DNA of 64,000 nt from Microvirgula aerodenitrificans DSM 15089 (GCF_000620105.1 NZ_JHVK01000005.1:1-64000); one strand, 5' to 3'; shown: positions 17,001-25,951, counted from the stretch's first letter. The notes: a model not told the origin generated them from the letters alone. Numbers and translations are program-made.

Positions 17001-20000
17001 GCTTGATGTAATCGATCGTGTCGCGCGCCTCCTGTGCCGGGTCCGGCGGGGTCGACGGCTGCAGGCTGCCGCCGCTCCCCCGTGCAGACGAAGCGGCCGA
17101 CGACGATGCGCCACCCGTCGTTCCGCCATCCTGCTGCGCTGCCGCCGGCACGGTGCCGATGGGCGGATCGAACGCCCAGTTGGCCCAGCCCTGCGGCTGA
17201 CCGAACGGATCGACAGCCGCCGCCCAGGGCTGCACGCTGTTCCGGTTCAGAAAATCGGCGGCCTGCTGGTGGGAGAGCCCGGGCCGCACCGTCGCCACCA
17301 GCAGGCTGCGTACGGCCTGATGCGCGCGCCCCCAGGCATCGGCACTGACTCTCGCCTCGCTGGCGTCGTTGTGGCTGTCCGGCAGTTGCTGCACAAAGTC
17401 GCTGACCAGCCGTTCCAGCTCGAACGACCACCTGGCCAGCAATTGCGCCATGACCCGTCCGGCGGCAGGGTACAGCGTGAGGAAATCGCGCGTAATCTGC
17501 GGCAGGTCGGCCAGCCCCAGCCCGGGTTTGACTGCCAGCAGATTGCCCTCCTGCGGCAGCGCCAGCTCGGCGAAGCGGTCGAGCAGCAGTTGCTTCTGCA
17601 GCGCAGGCAGCGCTTGCTGCAGGGTCAGGTCGAGGAATTGCACCAGGGTGTCGCAGCCAAGCTGATACACCGACAGATCGTAATTCGCCTGCCCCTGCAG
17701 GCCGGGGTCGACACGGCGCACCGCACTGACCAGGGTGTTGCGGCCGGCGTCATCGAGAGGGATGTCGCCCAGCGCGGCCTGTACCGCCGACTGCAGTGCC
17801 GCCTGGTCGGCGAAGGTTTTGCCGGCCAGGGTCTGCAGTGCCGGAAGCACTGCACGTCCCGGCTCGCTCGCTTGCAGCGTCGCCATCGCGTCGCTGTCGA
17901 AGGTGAACACCGACAGCAAGTCCTGCAGCAGGCTGGCCAGCGCCGGTTCCAGCATCATCAGGCTGTTCGCCATCCGTACCGTCAGGGTCGGATTGGCGCG
18001 CAGGAAAGCCCGCATCGGATCGGGCAGTTGTGCGGTCCGGACATCCGGTTTCAGCACCGGCGTGACCATGCTGCCTGGGATGGCCTTGCGCAGGCTGGCC
18101 GGCAGCAATCTGGCCATCAGCAGCTCGTCCAGCGGATCGCCATGCTGCCCGGCATACGACGGCTGCCACACCGGCGCCCCCGCTGCCAGCAATGCACCGA
18201 CATGGTCGGGCAGTGCCGCATTCAGCGCCTCGGCCAGCAGCGTCGGCCGGCCGGGGGCGGTCTGCAGGCCCGGCGGCGTGCCGGCCGCCAGCGCGCTGCG
18301 CAGATTGTCGGCATGGCCGGTACGTGCCATCCAGTGCACGCAGGTCCGGCCGTCGGCATCCATGCCCGACCACGGCGTGCTCTGCTGCAGCGTGACCCGG
18401 GGCCAGCACGGGAAATCCAGCCGCAGCAGATTGCTGCCCTGTGCCAGCACGAGCGCACCGTCGCTGGTCACGGTCATGCCGCTGGCCTGATCCAGCACGA
18501 TCTGCTGCTGGACCTCAAAACCCTGTTCCATGCCGCTGGCCCCGCTGGGGCTCCACAGCAGCAACCGGTCCGCCGCCAGCGTGGCAAACGCCCCGTTGGG
18601 CAGCGCGGCCGCGGTGATCCAGGGCCGGGCCTCGTCGATACGCAGCGCCCTGACCTGCAAACCGGCAAGCTGCTGCTGTGCATCACGCTGGACGTCCCAC
18701 AGCGCAAGCTGGCTGCCGGCGCCGAAGGCCAGCAGGCGCCCGTCATTCAGCAGCAGCAGTCCCGTCGGCACACGGACACTGCCGGCCAGTGTCTTCAGGC
18801 TGGCGTGCTCGCCCTGCCCGTCCAGCACCAGCACCGCGCCCTGACCGGTAACCACTAGCGGCTGCCCTCCTGCCAGCACGCCCAGCGCGACCCCGGCGGC
18901 AGGCAGGGCCACCGGTGCCTGCGACACAAAGGGACCATCGTCGACACTGCGCCACTGCAGCAGGGTCTGTCCCTGCACGGCAAACACGCAGCCCGGCCCG
19001 GCCTCGACCATTGCGGAGACCTGCCGGCCCAGTTCCTGATCGACACGGCAGACCTCGTCTTCAAAGCACAGACTCTGCAGGCGGCCATCGGCATAGCGCA
19101 CCAGCACACGCCCGTCGCGCAGCGGCAGCAGCGCCGCCACGTCGCCCTGGTAGCCGACGCTGCGAGCGGTGGAAAAATCGCCCGGGCCCAGCGGTTGCAG
19201 CATGCTGATCGGCGCGCCCGGGCCACTCAGTGCCAGCGCGCCGACCGGCAGCGCCGCCATCACGGCAATGGCCGGGCCACCGAGAACCTGCAGGTGGCGG
19301 CGTGGCGCAGCACCATAGTCCTGCACCTGGCTTTTGAGCGGCCAGGGCGGCAGCGCTTCACCCAGCTTCGCTGCGTCGATCCACGGTCCCGTCGGCGTCT
19401 GCCGGGTGAAGTGGAACTGGCTGGCCGGATGGCTTTGCCGCAGTTCATCCGCCACGGCGGCCAGCAGGGACGCCGGCTGGTCGGCGGCCACGTCGCCGGA
19501 CAGGTCCCATACCATCACTCCGCCCAGTTGTTCGGCCAGGGCATAACGCACTTTCTCGCGCAGCGAACGCGGGTCGTCATAGGTCAGCGACAGCCCGGTT
19601 CGTCCCTGGCTGCTGCTGCGATAGGCATAGGGCGCGCGGGCCTCGCCCTCCAGCGCATCGACAAAGACCAGCCCCGGCCAGCCGGCCGAGGGTGAATGAT
19701 CCTCCTTTGCCGGCAGATAGCCGCCTGCCGCTTTGGCCGCCACGATATCCCGGTACAGCGGCGGCTCGTCCAGCGAGGCGTCCCCTGCCGCCAGCACCGG
19801 CTTCTTGTTGATGGCGCAAATCAGCCCCCGGTTGTGGTCGTCGGCACCGTCCACCGCGACCACGCGACCATAGGCGGCCAGCCCCAGCGCCAGCTGGCGG
19901 CGGGTCAGGCAGTTCTGCGCCACCAGTTGCAGGAACTTGTCCAGTGTGGCGGTCACGCAGAAAGTCGGGTCCAGATCCCGCGCCGCCTGCTTGTCGGCCG

Positions 20001-21624
20001 GGATCTTCATCGGGGCGTTGAACCAGGAATAGTCGGACCAGCTGCCGTAATAGTCGTAACTCATCACATTGACGTGGTCGACCAGCTGGCCGATGGCACG
20101 CCACTGTTCGGTGCCCAGCGCATCGACCCGGGAGGGGGCGGCCGGGGCCGCTATCGCCAGTTCGGCCTCGCCTATCGCCTGCCGGGTTGCCTGCAGCAGC
20201 TGCACATAACCGTCGCCATCACCGGCGTCCGGGTATTCCCAGTCGATTTCCAGTCCGTCGAAGCCCAGGGTCCGGATCGCGCTGGCAGCCGATTGCGCAA
20301 AGCGCTGGCGGCGGACGGGATCGCGGGAGATCAGTCGCAGCAAGGCCGAGAATGGCGCCACCGCCTCACTGGCATGGAAGGCCGTGGCCAGTTGTTCGAG
20401 GATGGCCAGCAGGGTCTCCCCGTCGGCGCTGACATCGCAATTGTCGTAAGAGGCGCCAGGCCCGGACAGCAGCGCGAACAGCGCCCGCCGCGGCGCGTCG
20501 GGATCGAATACCCCGCCGGGGTCACTGCTGCTGGAGCCATAGGGTGCGGGAGCGCCATCGATCGACAACGGCGTGCCGGTGCCATAAAAGATGCGCCATT
20601 GCTGCTTGCCGCTGACGTGATAGATCCAGAAGTCATCGGCGTTCTGCGCCGTGGCGGGAAAATCCGCCGGCCCGGCCACGGTGCGGAAATGCAGCATCGG
20701 GCTTTTCGGCCAGCCGCCGACGATCAGCGAGACTCTCAGGGCAGGATTCAACTGCTTCATGTATTGCAGCGCCGCCACTTGCCAGTTGTCGGCCCATTCG
20801 TCGCTGCTGCTCAGACTGCCGTCGAGTTCCAGCCCCATCATGCCGTAGGAAATGCAGTTCACCAGGTCAACCGGGATATCGGTGACAAAGTAATTGCGCT
20901 TGTACATGAAGTAGTTGGCGTAATAACCGACCAGCCGGCGGGTCAGATCCGCGGATCTGGCCTTGTTGGCCATGCGCGTGTCGAGTACCCGCTGTCCGGT
21001 TTCGGCATTCAGGATCATCGCTGCCAGCTCCAGCACCTTGGCCCCCGTCGGGCTGGTGCCGGGCCGGGCCAGCGCGTCCACTTGCTGCCGGGTGTCCCGG
21101 TACTGCGGCCCCTGATCCAGTTTCACCGACACCCGGGGCAGGTATTGCACGCCGCGGATCGGCGAACGGATCGGCAGGCCGTGGAAGGAGTTGGAATAGG
21201 ACAGGGTCAGCCGTTCGTACGGCCCGATGGTGACCGGTTTGGCATAGGACAGCGTGAACACGTAGCGCTCGGCGTTCTCCTTTCGAGACACCGTCAACTC
21301 CTGCGGCCCGTAGTACAGCGAGCCCCACGGCGTGAAGAACATGTTGAGCGCCTTGTTCAGCCCGTGTACCTGCACCTGTTCGCCGAAGAAGGCGATTTTC
21401 TGCTCGTTGCTGGGCTCGACACCTGCGGCCAGATAAAACCGGTCGCGTGTCTCGTTCGTGAGATTCCGCTCCCCGTCATGACCGTCGCCCACAAAGACAT
21501 TGGTCTCCACCTCGACCCGACTGATCTTGAGGGGGTCCTTGCTCTGGTTGTAAATGTGGATGTTGTCGACGCCCTTGCTCTTCTCGAACAGGAACTGCAA
21601 TCCGCTTGCACTGCTGTCAGCCAT
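14080..21624 (-). CDS. Giant multidomain protein with GH18 chitinase module, putative toxin
   Basis: 2514 aa. ATG 21624 follows AAGGGGTGG; a GTG at 21678 would add 18 residues. There is no signal peptide. In order: all-beta domain (1-225); GH18 barrel (about 230-735) with VGYYANY, FDGLEIDWEYP (catalytic Glu463, Asp461), MSYDYYGSW and VWDLSGD; propeller-like repeats (about 825-1060); ankyrin-like repeats (about 1085-1150); helical region; Gly/Ser linker (about 1490-1528); coiled coil (about 1535-1690); hydrophobic hairpin-like segment (about 1774-1795); second coiled coil (about 1810-1930); and an unrecognised C-terminal 580 residues ending in beta-rich sequence. A hydrophobic stretch between long coiled coils recalls alpha-helical pore-forming toxins, while GH18 modules occur with insecticidal Tc complexes. 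That parallel is inference. No secretion genes are adjacent. Confidence 0.75.
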   Translation of the reverse strand: MADSSASGLQFLFEKSKGVDNIHIYNQSKDPLKISRVEVETNVFVGDGHDGERNLTNETRDRFYLAAGVEPSNEQKIAFFGEQVQVHGLNKALNMFFTPWGSLYYGPQELTVSRKENAERYVFTLSYAKPVTIGPYERLTLSYSNSFHGLPIRSPIRGVQYLPRVSVKLDQGPQYRDTRQQVDALARPGTSPTGAKVLELAAMILNAETGQRVLDTRMANKARSADLTRRLVGYYANYFMYKRNYFVTDIPVDLVNCISYGMMGLELDGSLSSSDEWADNWQVAALQYMKQLNPALRVSLIVGGWPKSPMLHFRTVAGPADFPATAQNADDFWIYHVSGKQQWRIFYGTGTPLSIDGAPAPYGSSSSDPGGVFDPDAPRRALFALLSGPGASYDNCDVSADGETLLAILEQLATAFHASEAVAPFSALLRLISRDPVRRQRFAQSAASAIRTLGFDGLEIDWEYPDAGDGDGYVQLLQATRQAIGEAELAIAAPAAPSRVDALGTEQWRAIGQLVDHVNVMSYDYYGSWSDYSWFNAPMKIPADKQAARDLDPTFCVTATLDKFLQLVAQNCLTRRQLALGLAAYGRVVAVDGADDHNRGLICAINKKPVLAAGDASLDEPPLYRDIVAAKAAGGYLPAKEDHSPSAGWPGLVFVDALEGEARAPYAYRSSSQGRTGLSLTYDDPRSLREKVRYALAEQLGGVMVWDLSGDVAADQPASLLAAVADELRQSHPASQFHFTRQTPTGPWIDAAKLGEALPPWPLKSQVQDYGAAPRRHLQVLGGPAIAVMAALPVGALALSGPGAPISMLQPLGPGDFSTARSVGYQGDVAALLPLRDGRVLVRYADGRLQSLCFEDEVCRVDQELGRQVSAMVEAGPGCVFAVQGQTLLQWRSVDDGPFVSQAPVALPAAGVALGVLAGGQPLVVTGQGAVLVLDGQGEHASLKTLAGSVRVPTGLLLLNDGRLLAFGAGSQLALWDVQRDAQQQLAGLQVRALRIDEARPWITAAALPNGAFATLAADRLLLWSPSGASGMEQGFEVQQQIVLDQASGMTVTSDGALVLAQGSNLLRLDFPCWPRVTLQQSTPWSGMDADGRTCVHWMARTGHADNLRSALAAGTPPGLQTAPGRPTLLAEALNAALPDHVGALLAAGAPVWQPSYAGQHGDPLDELLMARLLPASLRKAIPGSMVTPVLKPDVRTAQLPDPMRAFLRANPTLTVRMANSLMMLEPALASLLQDLLSVFTFDSDAMATLQASEPGRAVLPALQTLAGKTFADQAALQSAVQAALGDIPLDDAGRNTLVSAVRRVDPGLQGQANYDLSVYQLGCDTLVQFLDLTLQQALPALQKQLLLDRFAELALPQEGNLLAVKPGLGLADLPQITRDFLTLYPAAGRVMAQLLARWSFELERLVSDFVQQLPDSHNDASEARVSADAWGRAHQAVRSLLVATVRPGLSHQQAADFLNRNSVQPWAAAVDPFGQPQGWANWAFDPPIGTVPAAAQQDGGTTGGASSSAASSARGSGGSLQPSTPPDPAQEARDTIDYIKRANQSIDQMREKNRRATEKFDYKRERNREAVERLNPLTGQITETQSKLDQVKKAVQDTQHRLDTDLHYDPNNSVSVRLAFDKVYDGSSMGTGDDLTEPQKLAYLNRKRAEAQGTVEAGNATIDTQRKALKGLIDKRTTEVDDDPSVRIWNERRAALRQWNDRIDTMRSVVAGMQGLSSFTRKIVGHFMSDGDSKDAFNQAMDWVDKGLATVAAVVEVAQAVNTAMQMMKTSTMGGVFGLIGAAASLFGLVSNIFFPQPDPYLEAAKAISKQITQVYEVMNKRFDQIMDQMQSLNWQMSALSVQMDERFDAVQRQIDDVAAQMTRSLEQLSSAIASGFRTTRVELRAATQQTLASIVWSHDDLAQRIDLANQGLRANLASLQAMMSVEMLNDLRLVDIVVSNAENEQINPRSGLVPLQKDPVRLQDLRDRLDNGIRHKLLAGGEDRPLADLCFSGFGPGSVMAAVTDAATNRFSECYAYYYSKKKADSYDRSSKVWGSTALALPLARRYLLLQSWYGTSLDSPLSLLRSVQELVEAPAAKSRQFLCDLRDSAFFGVLIDQQLDAALALQQASLNVVVREYGQTFNFPTSQLTNPAFMIPAMFDRYPDLNLLHLASETVETDLAARLEQDLADFHAFFSAPAGSWRQSKIECTLTLGHALGVGKLLIHGDEQQRTLYLDVDGTVTPVASLSLQDGRLIGAALLQSGNDNFVALAHSAWEIQQRWIGYYNRRIPIDCQQEMLALDQSLSRLALFLGLAGVDPDEMARLLGMLWDSEQVNAYLVAQAMQERGAQVELSPPFGMLASYSTRVAADAQKLVGQLVDAAAARPRPASDELPSLRDRLLLDLDQLMTQSASVRVQLAGVDLSAGWNPDVADDGITILSATELAGQGRTFPLARDIGLPPRGVLTLTGSGAFALTLTDDQGQQLQLPVDLDRENPTRIEAVAPQLDGSLSSLTFQAATPPLDVVLEGVWLKG

Positions 21625-21762
21625 GGTCCACCCCTTGTTCTTCCCGCCCCGCGGTATATTAAACGCATCAAAACTCACAGAATCTCAGAACAATAGCATT
21701 GTTTGTGGCCGCAGCATGCCCTGCCATCCATGTCACGGGTGGCAGACACCGTGGAACGGGCT

Positions 21763-22104
21763 TCAGTCGTCCCGCGTCAGCACTTCCAGCAGCTCGATAT
21801 CGAAGATCAGGTCCGAGTTCGGCTTGATATGGGCGCCGATCTGCCGCTCGCCATAAGCGAGATGGGCGGGCACATGCAGCCGGCGCCGGCCGCCGACCTT
21901 CATCCCGATCAGTCCCAGGTCCCAGCCCCTGATCACCCGCCCACTGCCGATCACGCACTGGAACGGCTTGCCGCGCGCCCGCGACGAGTCGAATAGGGTC
22001 CCGTCTTCCAGAAAGCCGTCGTACTCGGCAGTAATCAGGGCACCCTTGACGACGGCCTTGCCCTCGCCGGTCAGGATGTCTTCAATATGCAGTTCGGTGA
22101 TCAT
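21763..22104 (-). CDS. FKBP-type peptidyl-prolyl cis-trans isomerase
   Basis: 113 aa single FKBP domain without signal peptide, so cytoplasmic. Active-site residues are in EYDGFLEDGTLFDSSR, GSGRVIRGWDLGLIGMKVGGRRRLHVP, LAYGE and LIFDIELLEV, the standard FKBP order. It lies 138 nt upstream of the giant gene on the same strand; a role in folding that protein is possible but unproven. Confidence 0.92.
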   Translation of the reverse strand: MITELHIEDILTGEGKAVVKGALITAEYDGFLEDGTLFDSSRARGKPFQCVIGSGRVIRGWDLGLIGMKVGGRRRLHVPAHLAYGERQIGAHIKPNSDLIFDIELLEVLTRDD

Positions 22105-22173
22105 GGCGTGTGCCCGGTAAAGAAGTGCCGGGCGTTTTCTCAGGAATACCGCCGTCTGGCAAGCCCCGGCCGC

Positions 22174-23037
22174 TCAGCAGGCCCGCGCCACACCCTGTTT
22201 GCGCCGGTATTGCCCCGGCGTCAGCCCCTGGCGGCGCTTGAAGGTCATGGCAAAATGCGATGCAGAATGGAAGCCGAGCCGGTCGGCAATGTCCTGGATC
22301 GAGCGCGGTGACGAGTCGAGCAGATAGCAGGCGGCCTCGAAGCGCTTGCCCAGCACGTAGGCGTAGAACGGCTGGCCGAAATAGCGCTTGAAGAAGCGGC
22401 AGAAATTGGACGGTGACATGTGGACCATGGCCGCCGTGCTGTCGATGTCGAGCTCGCCGCCGAGCCCGTTGCGGATATGTTCGGCAATGGTCTGGCACAG
22501 CTCGATCTCGCGCCGGTCCGGTGGCTGGGCAATGTCGACCGACAGGCGCCGCCGCGCCGGCGCCAGCGCCAGCCCGCTCATGATCCGCAGCGCCGTCAGC
22601 AGGTGTGCCATATGGAACACATTGTCCAGCGTGGCGAATTCGGCCCGGCAATGGCGCGCTGCTTCGCCCTCGAACAGCACGCCATAGAAACCGTCCTGAT
22701 AGAACTGCCGGATCGGCCGGGTATACGGCATGGAAAAGAAATCGTCGCCCAGCCGGGCCAGGTTGACCGACAGCGAGTCCCAGTGCCCCCCCGGGCGTTC
22801 CAGCCAGACATGGTGACGGACGAACGGCGACAGGAACAGCACGCTGCCGGCCGGCAGCGGGTGGGCGTCGCCTTCACCGATACGCACCACAACGTCGTCA
22901 CCAAACGGCAGCACCAGCTGGCCATACGGATGAAAGTGTGCGGCGGTTTCCGTCACCGCCGGTTTCTTGTCGAACAGCACAAAATCCAGGGTATTGCAGT
23001 ACGTGTAATGCATGGTCCGCCCAGACTGTTCCTCCAT
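22174..23037 (-). CDS. AraC-family transcriptional regulator
   Basis: 287 aa. The N-terminal cupin-like sensing domain (HFHPYGQLVLP, PLPAGSVLFLSPFVRHHVW) is followed by a double HTH (about 190-280) with MVHMSPSNFCRFFKRYFGQPFYAY-type helix and DIADRLGFHSASHFAMTFKRRQGLTPGQYR-type signature. A GTG at 23040 and an ATG at 23013 are alternative starts; none has a clear Shine-Dalgarno sequence. Encoded on the same strand as, and upstream of, fkbp and the giant protein gene; regulation of these is possible. Confidence 0.88.
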   Translation of the reverse strand: MEEQSGRTMHYTYCNTLDFVLFDKKPAVTETAAHFHPYGQLVLPFGDDVVVRIGEGDAHPLPAGSVLFLSPFVRHHVWLERPGGHWDSLSVNLARLGDDFFSMPYTRPIRQFYQDGFYGVLFEGEAARHCRAEFATLDNVFHMAHLLTALRIMSGLALAPARRRLSVDIAQPPDRREIELCQTIAEHIRNGLGGELDIDSTAAMVHMSPSNFCRFFKRYFGQPFYAYVLGKRFEAACYLLDSSPRSIQDIADRLGFHSASHFAMTFKRRQGLTPGQYRRKQGVARAC

Positions 23038-23069
23038 CACGGCAGTATATCAGTTTAGTCTAAAATGCT

Positions 23070-23945
23070 TTATTGATGGACGGAGCGGCGGATATGCCGG
23101 ATCAGCGCCATGGCCGCCGGTGCCTTTTCGTGCCGGCGATAGGCCAGCGCCAGTTCGGACGGAATCGGTTCGCCATTCAGTTCGCGATAGACCACTTTCG
23201 GCATGCGCAGGCACTCGGCCAGCACCCGCGGCACGATGGCCACCCCGACCCCGAGCGACACCTGGGTCACCACCGCCACCAGCCCGCCGGCACGCGGCCC
23301 GAGCCGGGGCATGAAGTCGCCGCGCCGCGACACTTCGTGGGTGCCATAGTCCTGCTCCGGCAGGATGAACGTGTCGTGGCGCAGCCGCGCCGCCGGAATC
23401 GACGCCAGTTTCGCCAGCGGGTGCGCATCCGGCAGTACGACGACAAAGTGATCACGATGCACGGTGACAGTGTCGATGCCGTCCGGGAAATCCAGCGGCG
23501 GACGGACAAAGGCCAGATCCAGTCCGCCATCGTCCAGCATGGTCGGGATGCGCTCCATCGACAGCTCGTGCAGGCGCAACTCGACCCCCGGCATATCGAG
23601 GCGGAAGCGGGCCAGATAGGTCTGCAGCACGCTGCAATAGGCCGCCGATGCCACATAACCGATCTCGATGCGCCCGCTCTCGCCGCGCCCGGCACGACGC
23701 ACCCGCTCCTCGGCGCGGTCGCACTGCAGCAGCGCCAGTCTGGCCTCGGTCAGCAGCACCTCGCCGGCGGCGCTCAGCGCCACGCTGCGCTTGGTGCGGT
23801 GGAACAGGCTGACGCCGAGTTCGCGCTCCATGTCCTGGATCTGCCGGGTCAGTGACGGCGGGGTGATACCGAGCAGCTCGGCCGCACGCGCAAAGTGCAG
23901 CTGCTCGGCCACGGCAATGAAGTAGCGATACTGTCTGAGTTCCAT
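23070..23945 (-). CDS. LysR-family transcriptional regulator
   Basis: 291 aa with the N-terminal winged HTH (RQYRYFIAVAEQLHFARAA, ITPPSLTRQIQDMERELG) and a C-terminal co-inducer domain typical of CatR/BenM-like members. It is divergent from the DHA2 exporter gene across 125 nt holding a gcctgcaggc palindrome, so it very probably controls that exporter. Confidence 0.92.
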   Translation of the reverse strand: MELRQYRYFIAVAEQLHFARAAELLGITPPSLTRQIQDMERELGVSLFHRTKRSVALSAAGEVLLTEARLALLQCDRAEERVRRAGRGESGRIEIGYVASAAYCSVLQTYLARFRLDMPGVELRLHELSMERIPTMLDDGGLDLAFVRPPLDFPDGIDTVTVHRDHFVVVLPDAHPLAKLASIPAARLRHDTFILPEQDYGTHEVSRRGDFMPRLGPRAGGLVAVVTQVSLGVGVAIVPRVLAECLRMPKVVYRELNGEPIPSELALAYRRHEKAPAAMALIRHIRRSVHQ

Positions 23946-23965
23946 GTCGCGACGGCCTCTTCCGC

Positions 23966-23992
23966 CAACAATTAGCCTGCAGGCAATTAATT
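23966..23992. promoter_or_regulatory. Palindromic LysR-type site in the lysR/exporter spacer
   Basis: The core gcctgcaggc is a perfect 10-bp palindrome flanked by ATTA and AATTAAT, giving a dyad with the T-N11-A character of LysR sites. It lies just upstream of the lysR start, in the spacer shared with the divergent exporter. Confidence 0.55.
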
Positions 23993-24070
23993 TGCCAGAT
24001 TACCGCAATGACGGCTAATTCAGTGTTGCCTACCATGGCGGCTGCGTTACTTCATTTCCGGTAGTCCGCC

Positions 24071-25627
24071 ATGTCGCTTTCCGATTTTCTCCCGCAACGG
24101 CGCCCGGTCTGGGTGCTGATGACCGCCTCGGCGGTGTGCAGCCTGATCGTGCTCGACACCAATATCGTCGCAGTGTCGCTGCCGGCCATCGCCCGTTCGC
24201 TGAATGCCGGCTTCGCCGATCTCGAATGGGTGGTCAGCGCCTATATGCTGGCCTTTGCCGCCTGCCTGCTGCCGGCCGGCAGCATTGCCGACCGCTGGGG
24301 GCGGCGGCGCACCATGCTGGTCGGCCTGGTCGGTTTCATTCTGGCGTCGCTGGCCTGCGGTGCGGCGGAAACCACCACGGCGATGAACATCGCCCGCGCG
24401 ATCAAGGGCGTCGGCTCGGCCCTGCTGCTGACCTCGGCGCTGGCGGTCATCGGCCACACCTTCCACGAGGAGCGCGAGCGGATGCGCGCATGGTCGTTCT
24501 GGGGTGGCTGCATGGGGCTGGCCATGACCATCGCCCCGGTATTCGGCGGCATCGTCACCGCCTGGCTCGGCTGGCGCTGGATTTTCTATCTGAACCTGCC
24601 GATCGGCCTGCTGCTGCTGACCCTGGTCTGGCGCTGTATCGACGAGTCGCGCGATCCGCAGGCAGCCCGGCTCGACCCGCTCGGCAGCCTGTGCTTCAGC
24701 GCCGGCCTGTTCGGCGTGATCTGGGCGCTGATTGGCGGCAGCGAGGCCGGCTGGACCAGCACCGCCACCCTCGGCCGCGCCGGGGCCGGCGTGCTGCTGC
24801 TGATGCTGTTCATCGTGGTCGAGCTGCGCCAGCAGCGGCCGATGGTCGATCTGGCGCTGTTCCGCAGCCCGCGCTTTATCGGTGCGGTGCTGGCCATGTT
24901 CGGCTATGCAACGTCGGCACAGGTGATGATGACCTTCCTGCCGCTCTACATGCAGAACGCGTTCGGCCATACCTCGGTCGGCGCCGGTCTGGCCATGCTG
25001 CCGTTCGCCATCTCGATGGTGATCTGGCCGCGCATCGGCCCGTGGCTCGGCCGTCATCTGCCGATGCATGGCGTGCTGGTGCTCGGCCTGGTGCTGGTCG
25101 GCATCGGCAATGCGCTCACCGCACTGGCCGCACCGACGCTGTACTACGGCTGGGTGGCGCTGGGCATGCTGGTGACCGGCGCCGGGGCGGGTCTGCTCAA
25201 TGGCGATACCCAGAAGAACATCATGGCCTGCGTGCCGCGTACCCGCACCGGCATGGCATCCGGCATCAGCACCACCACCCGTTTCACCGGCATCGTGCTG
25301 GCGGTCGGCGGGCTTGGCGGGGTTCTTGCTACCCGGACCCGGGCCATGCTCGACAGCGGGACGGCACCGGCCGATGCGGATTTCGTCCAGCGCGTGCTGT
25401 CCGGCGATGCGCTGCAGGCGGCGCTGGCACTGCCGCCAGCCCTGCGCGACAGCGCGCTGGCGCTGGCCCGTGACAGTTTTGCCCACGGTTTCGCCAGTCT
25501 GCTCGGCGCGGCGGCCGTCGTGGCACTGCTGTCGGCACTGGCCGTGCATCTGCTGATGCGCGAGCAGCCGCTGTCCAGGCAGTCGGCGCGCAGACCGCGC
25601 CCGGCCGCCGACTGGGTCGGCCCGTAA
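24071..25627 (+). CDS. DHA2-family MFS drug exporter (14 helices)
   Basis: 518 aa with fourteen hydrophobic segments. Motif C-like LDTNIVAVSLPAIARSL in helix 1 and the loop DRWGRRRTMLVG after helix 2 are standard for the EmrB/QacA drug:H+ antiporters. Partner membrane-fusion protein (EmrA type) is missing, so it likely works as a single inner-membrane pump. Under the divergent LysR. The exported compound is unknown. Confidence 0.9.
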   Translation: MSLSDFLPQRRPVWVLMTASAVCSLIVLDTNIVAVSLPAIARSLNAGFADLEWVVSAYMLAFAACLLPAGSIADRWGRRRTMLVGLVGFILASLACGAAETTTAMNIARAIKGVGSALLLTSALAVIGHTFHEERERMRAWSFWGGCMGLAMTIAPVFGGIVTAWLGWRWIFYLNLPIGLLLLTLVWRCIDESRDPQAARLDPLGSLCFSAGLFGVIWALIGGSEAGWTSTATLGRAGAGVLLLMLFIVVELRQQRPMVDLALFRSPRFIGAVLAMFGYATSAQVMMTFLPLYMQNAFGHTSVGAGLAMLPFAISMVIWPRIGPWLGRHLPMHGVLVLGLVLVGIGNALTALAAPTLYYGWVALGMLVTGAGAGLLNGDTQKNIMACVPRTRTGMASGISTTTRFTGIVLAVGGLGGVLATRTRAMLDSGTAPADADFVQRVLSGDALQAALALPPALRDSALALARDSFAHGFASLLGAAAVVALLSALAVHLLMREQPLSRQSARRPRPAADWVGP

Positions 25628-25646
25628 TCCGGAGAGGAACACCGCC

Positions 25647-25904
25647 ATGAACAAGCCGCGTTTCAGCGACATGCAGATTCTGGCCATCCTGCGCGAGGCG
25701 GCCAACGGCGCCCAGGCCGCTGTCCTGTGCCGGAAATACCATATCAGCGACACCACGTTCTACAACTGGCGCCGCAAGTTCGGCGCGGCCGTGCCGCCCG
25801 CCTCGCCCGACCAGCTGTCGCGCGAGAACCGGCTGCTGCGCCAGCGGCTGTCGGCGCAGGAGCGGGAACTCGCCAGCCTTCGCCAGAGGCCAGGCTCACG
25901 TTGA
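25647..25904 (+). CDS. Orphan IS3-type transposase OrfA (HTH_Tnp_1)
   Basis: 85 aa. FSDMQILAILREA, YHISDTTFYNWRRKF and the following coiled-coil start (LSRENRLLRQRLSAQE) are the OrfA helix-turn-helix and leucine zipper of IS3-family elements. No OrfB and no terminal inverted repeats were found in the flanks. It begins 19 nt after the exporter with a good GGAGAGGA site, as if translated within that operon. Either an insertion remnant or a DNA-binding protein kept after loss of the element. Confidence 0.8.
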   Translation: MNKPRFSDMQILAILREAANGAQAAVLCRKYHISDTTFYNWRRKFGAAVPPASPDQLSRENRLLRQRLSAQERELASLRQRPGSR

Positions 25905-25919
25905 CGCCACAAGTGGAGA

Positions 25920-25951
25920 CCCGCCGCAGCCCGTTACGCGGCGGGCATTTT
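25920..25951 (+). terminator. Terminator after the exporter/OrfA unit
   Basis: Stem cccgccgc (25920-25927) with gcggcggg (25938-25945), 10-nt loop, then catttttc. It ends the exporter-OrfA transcript 15 nt after the OrfA stop and isolates map. Confidence 0.85.
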
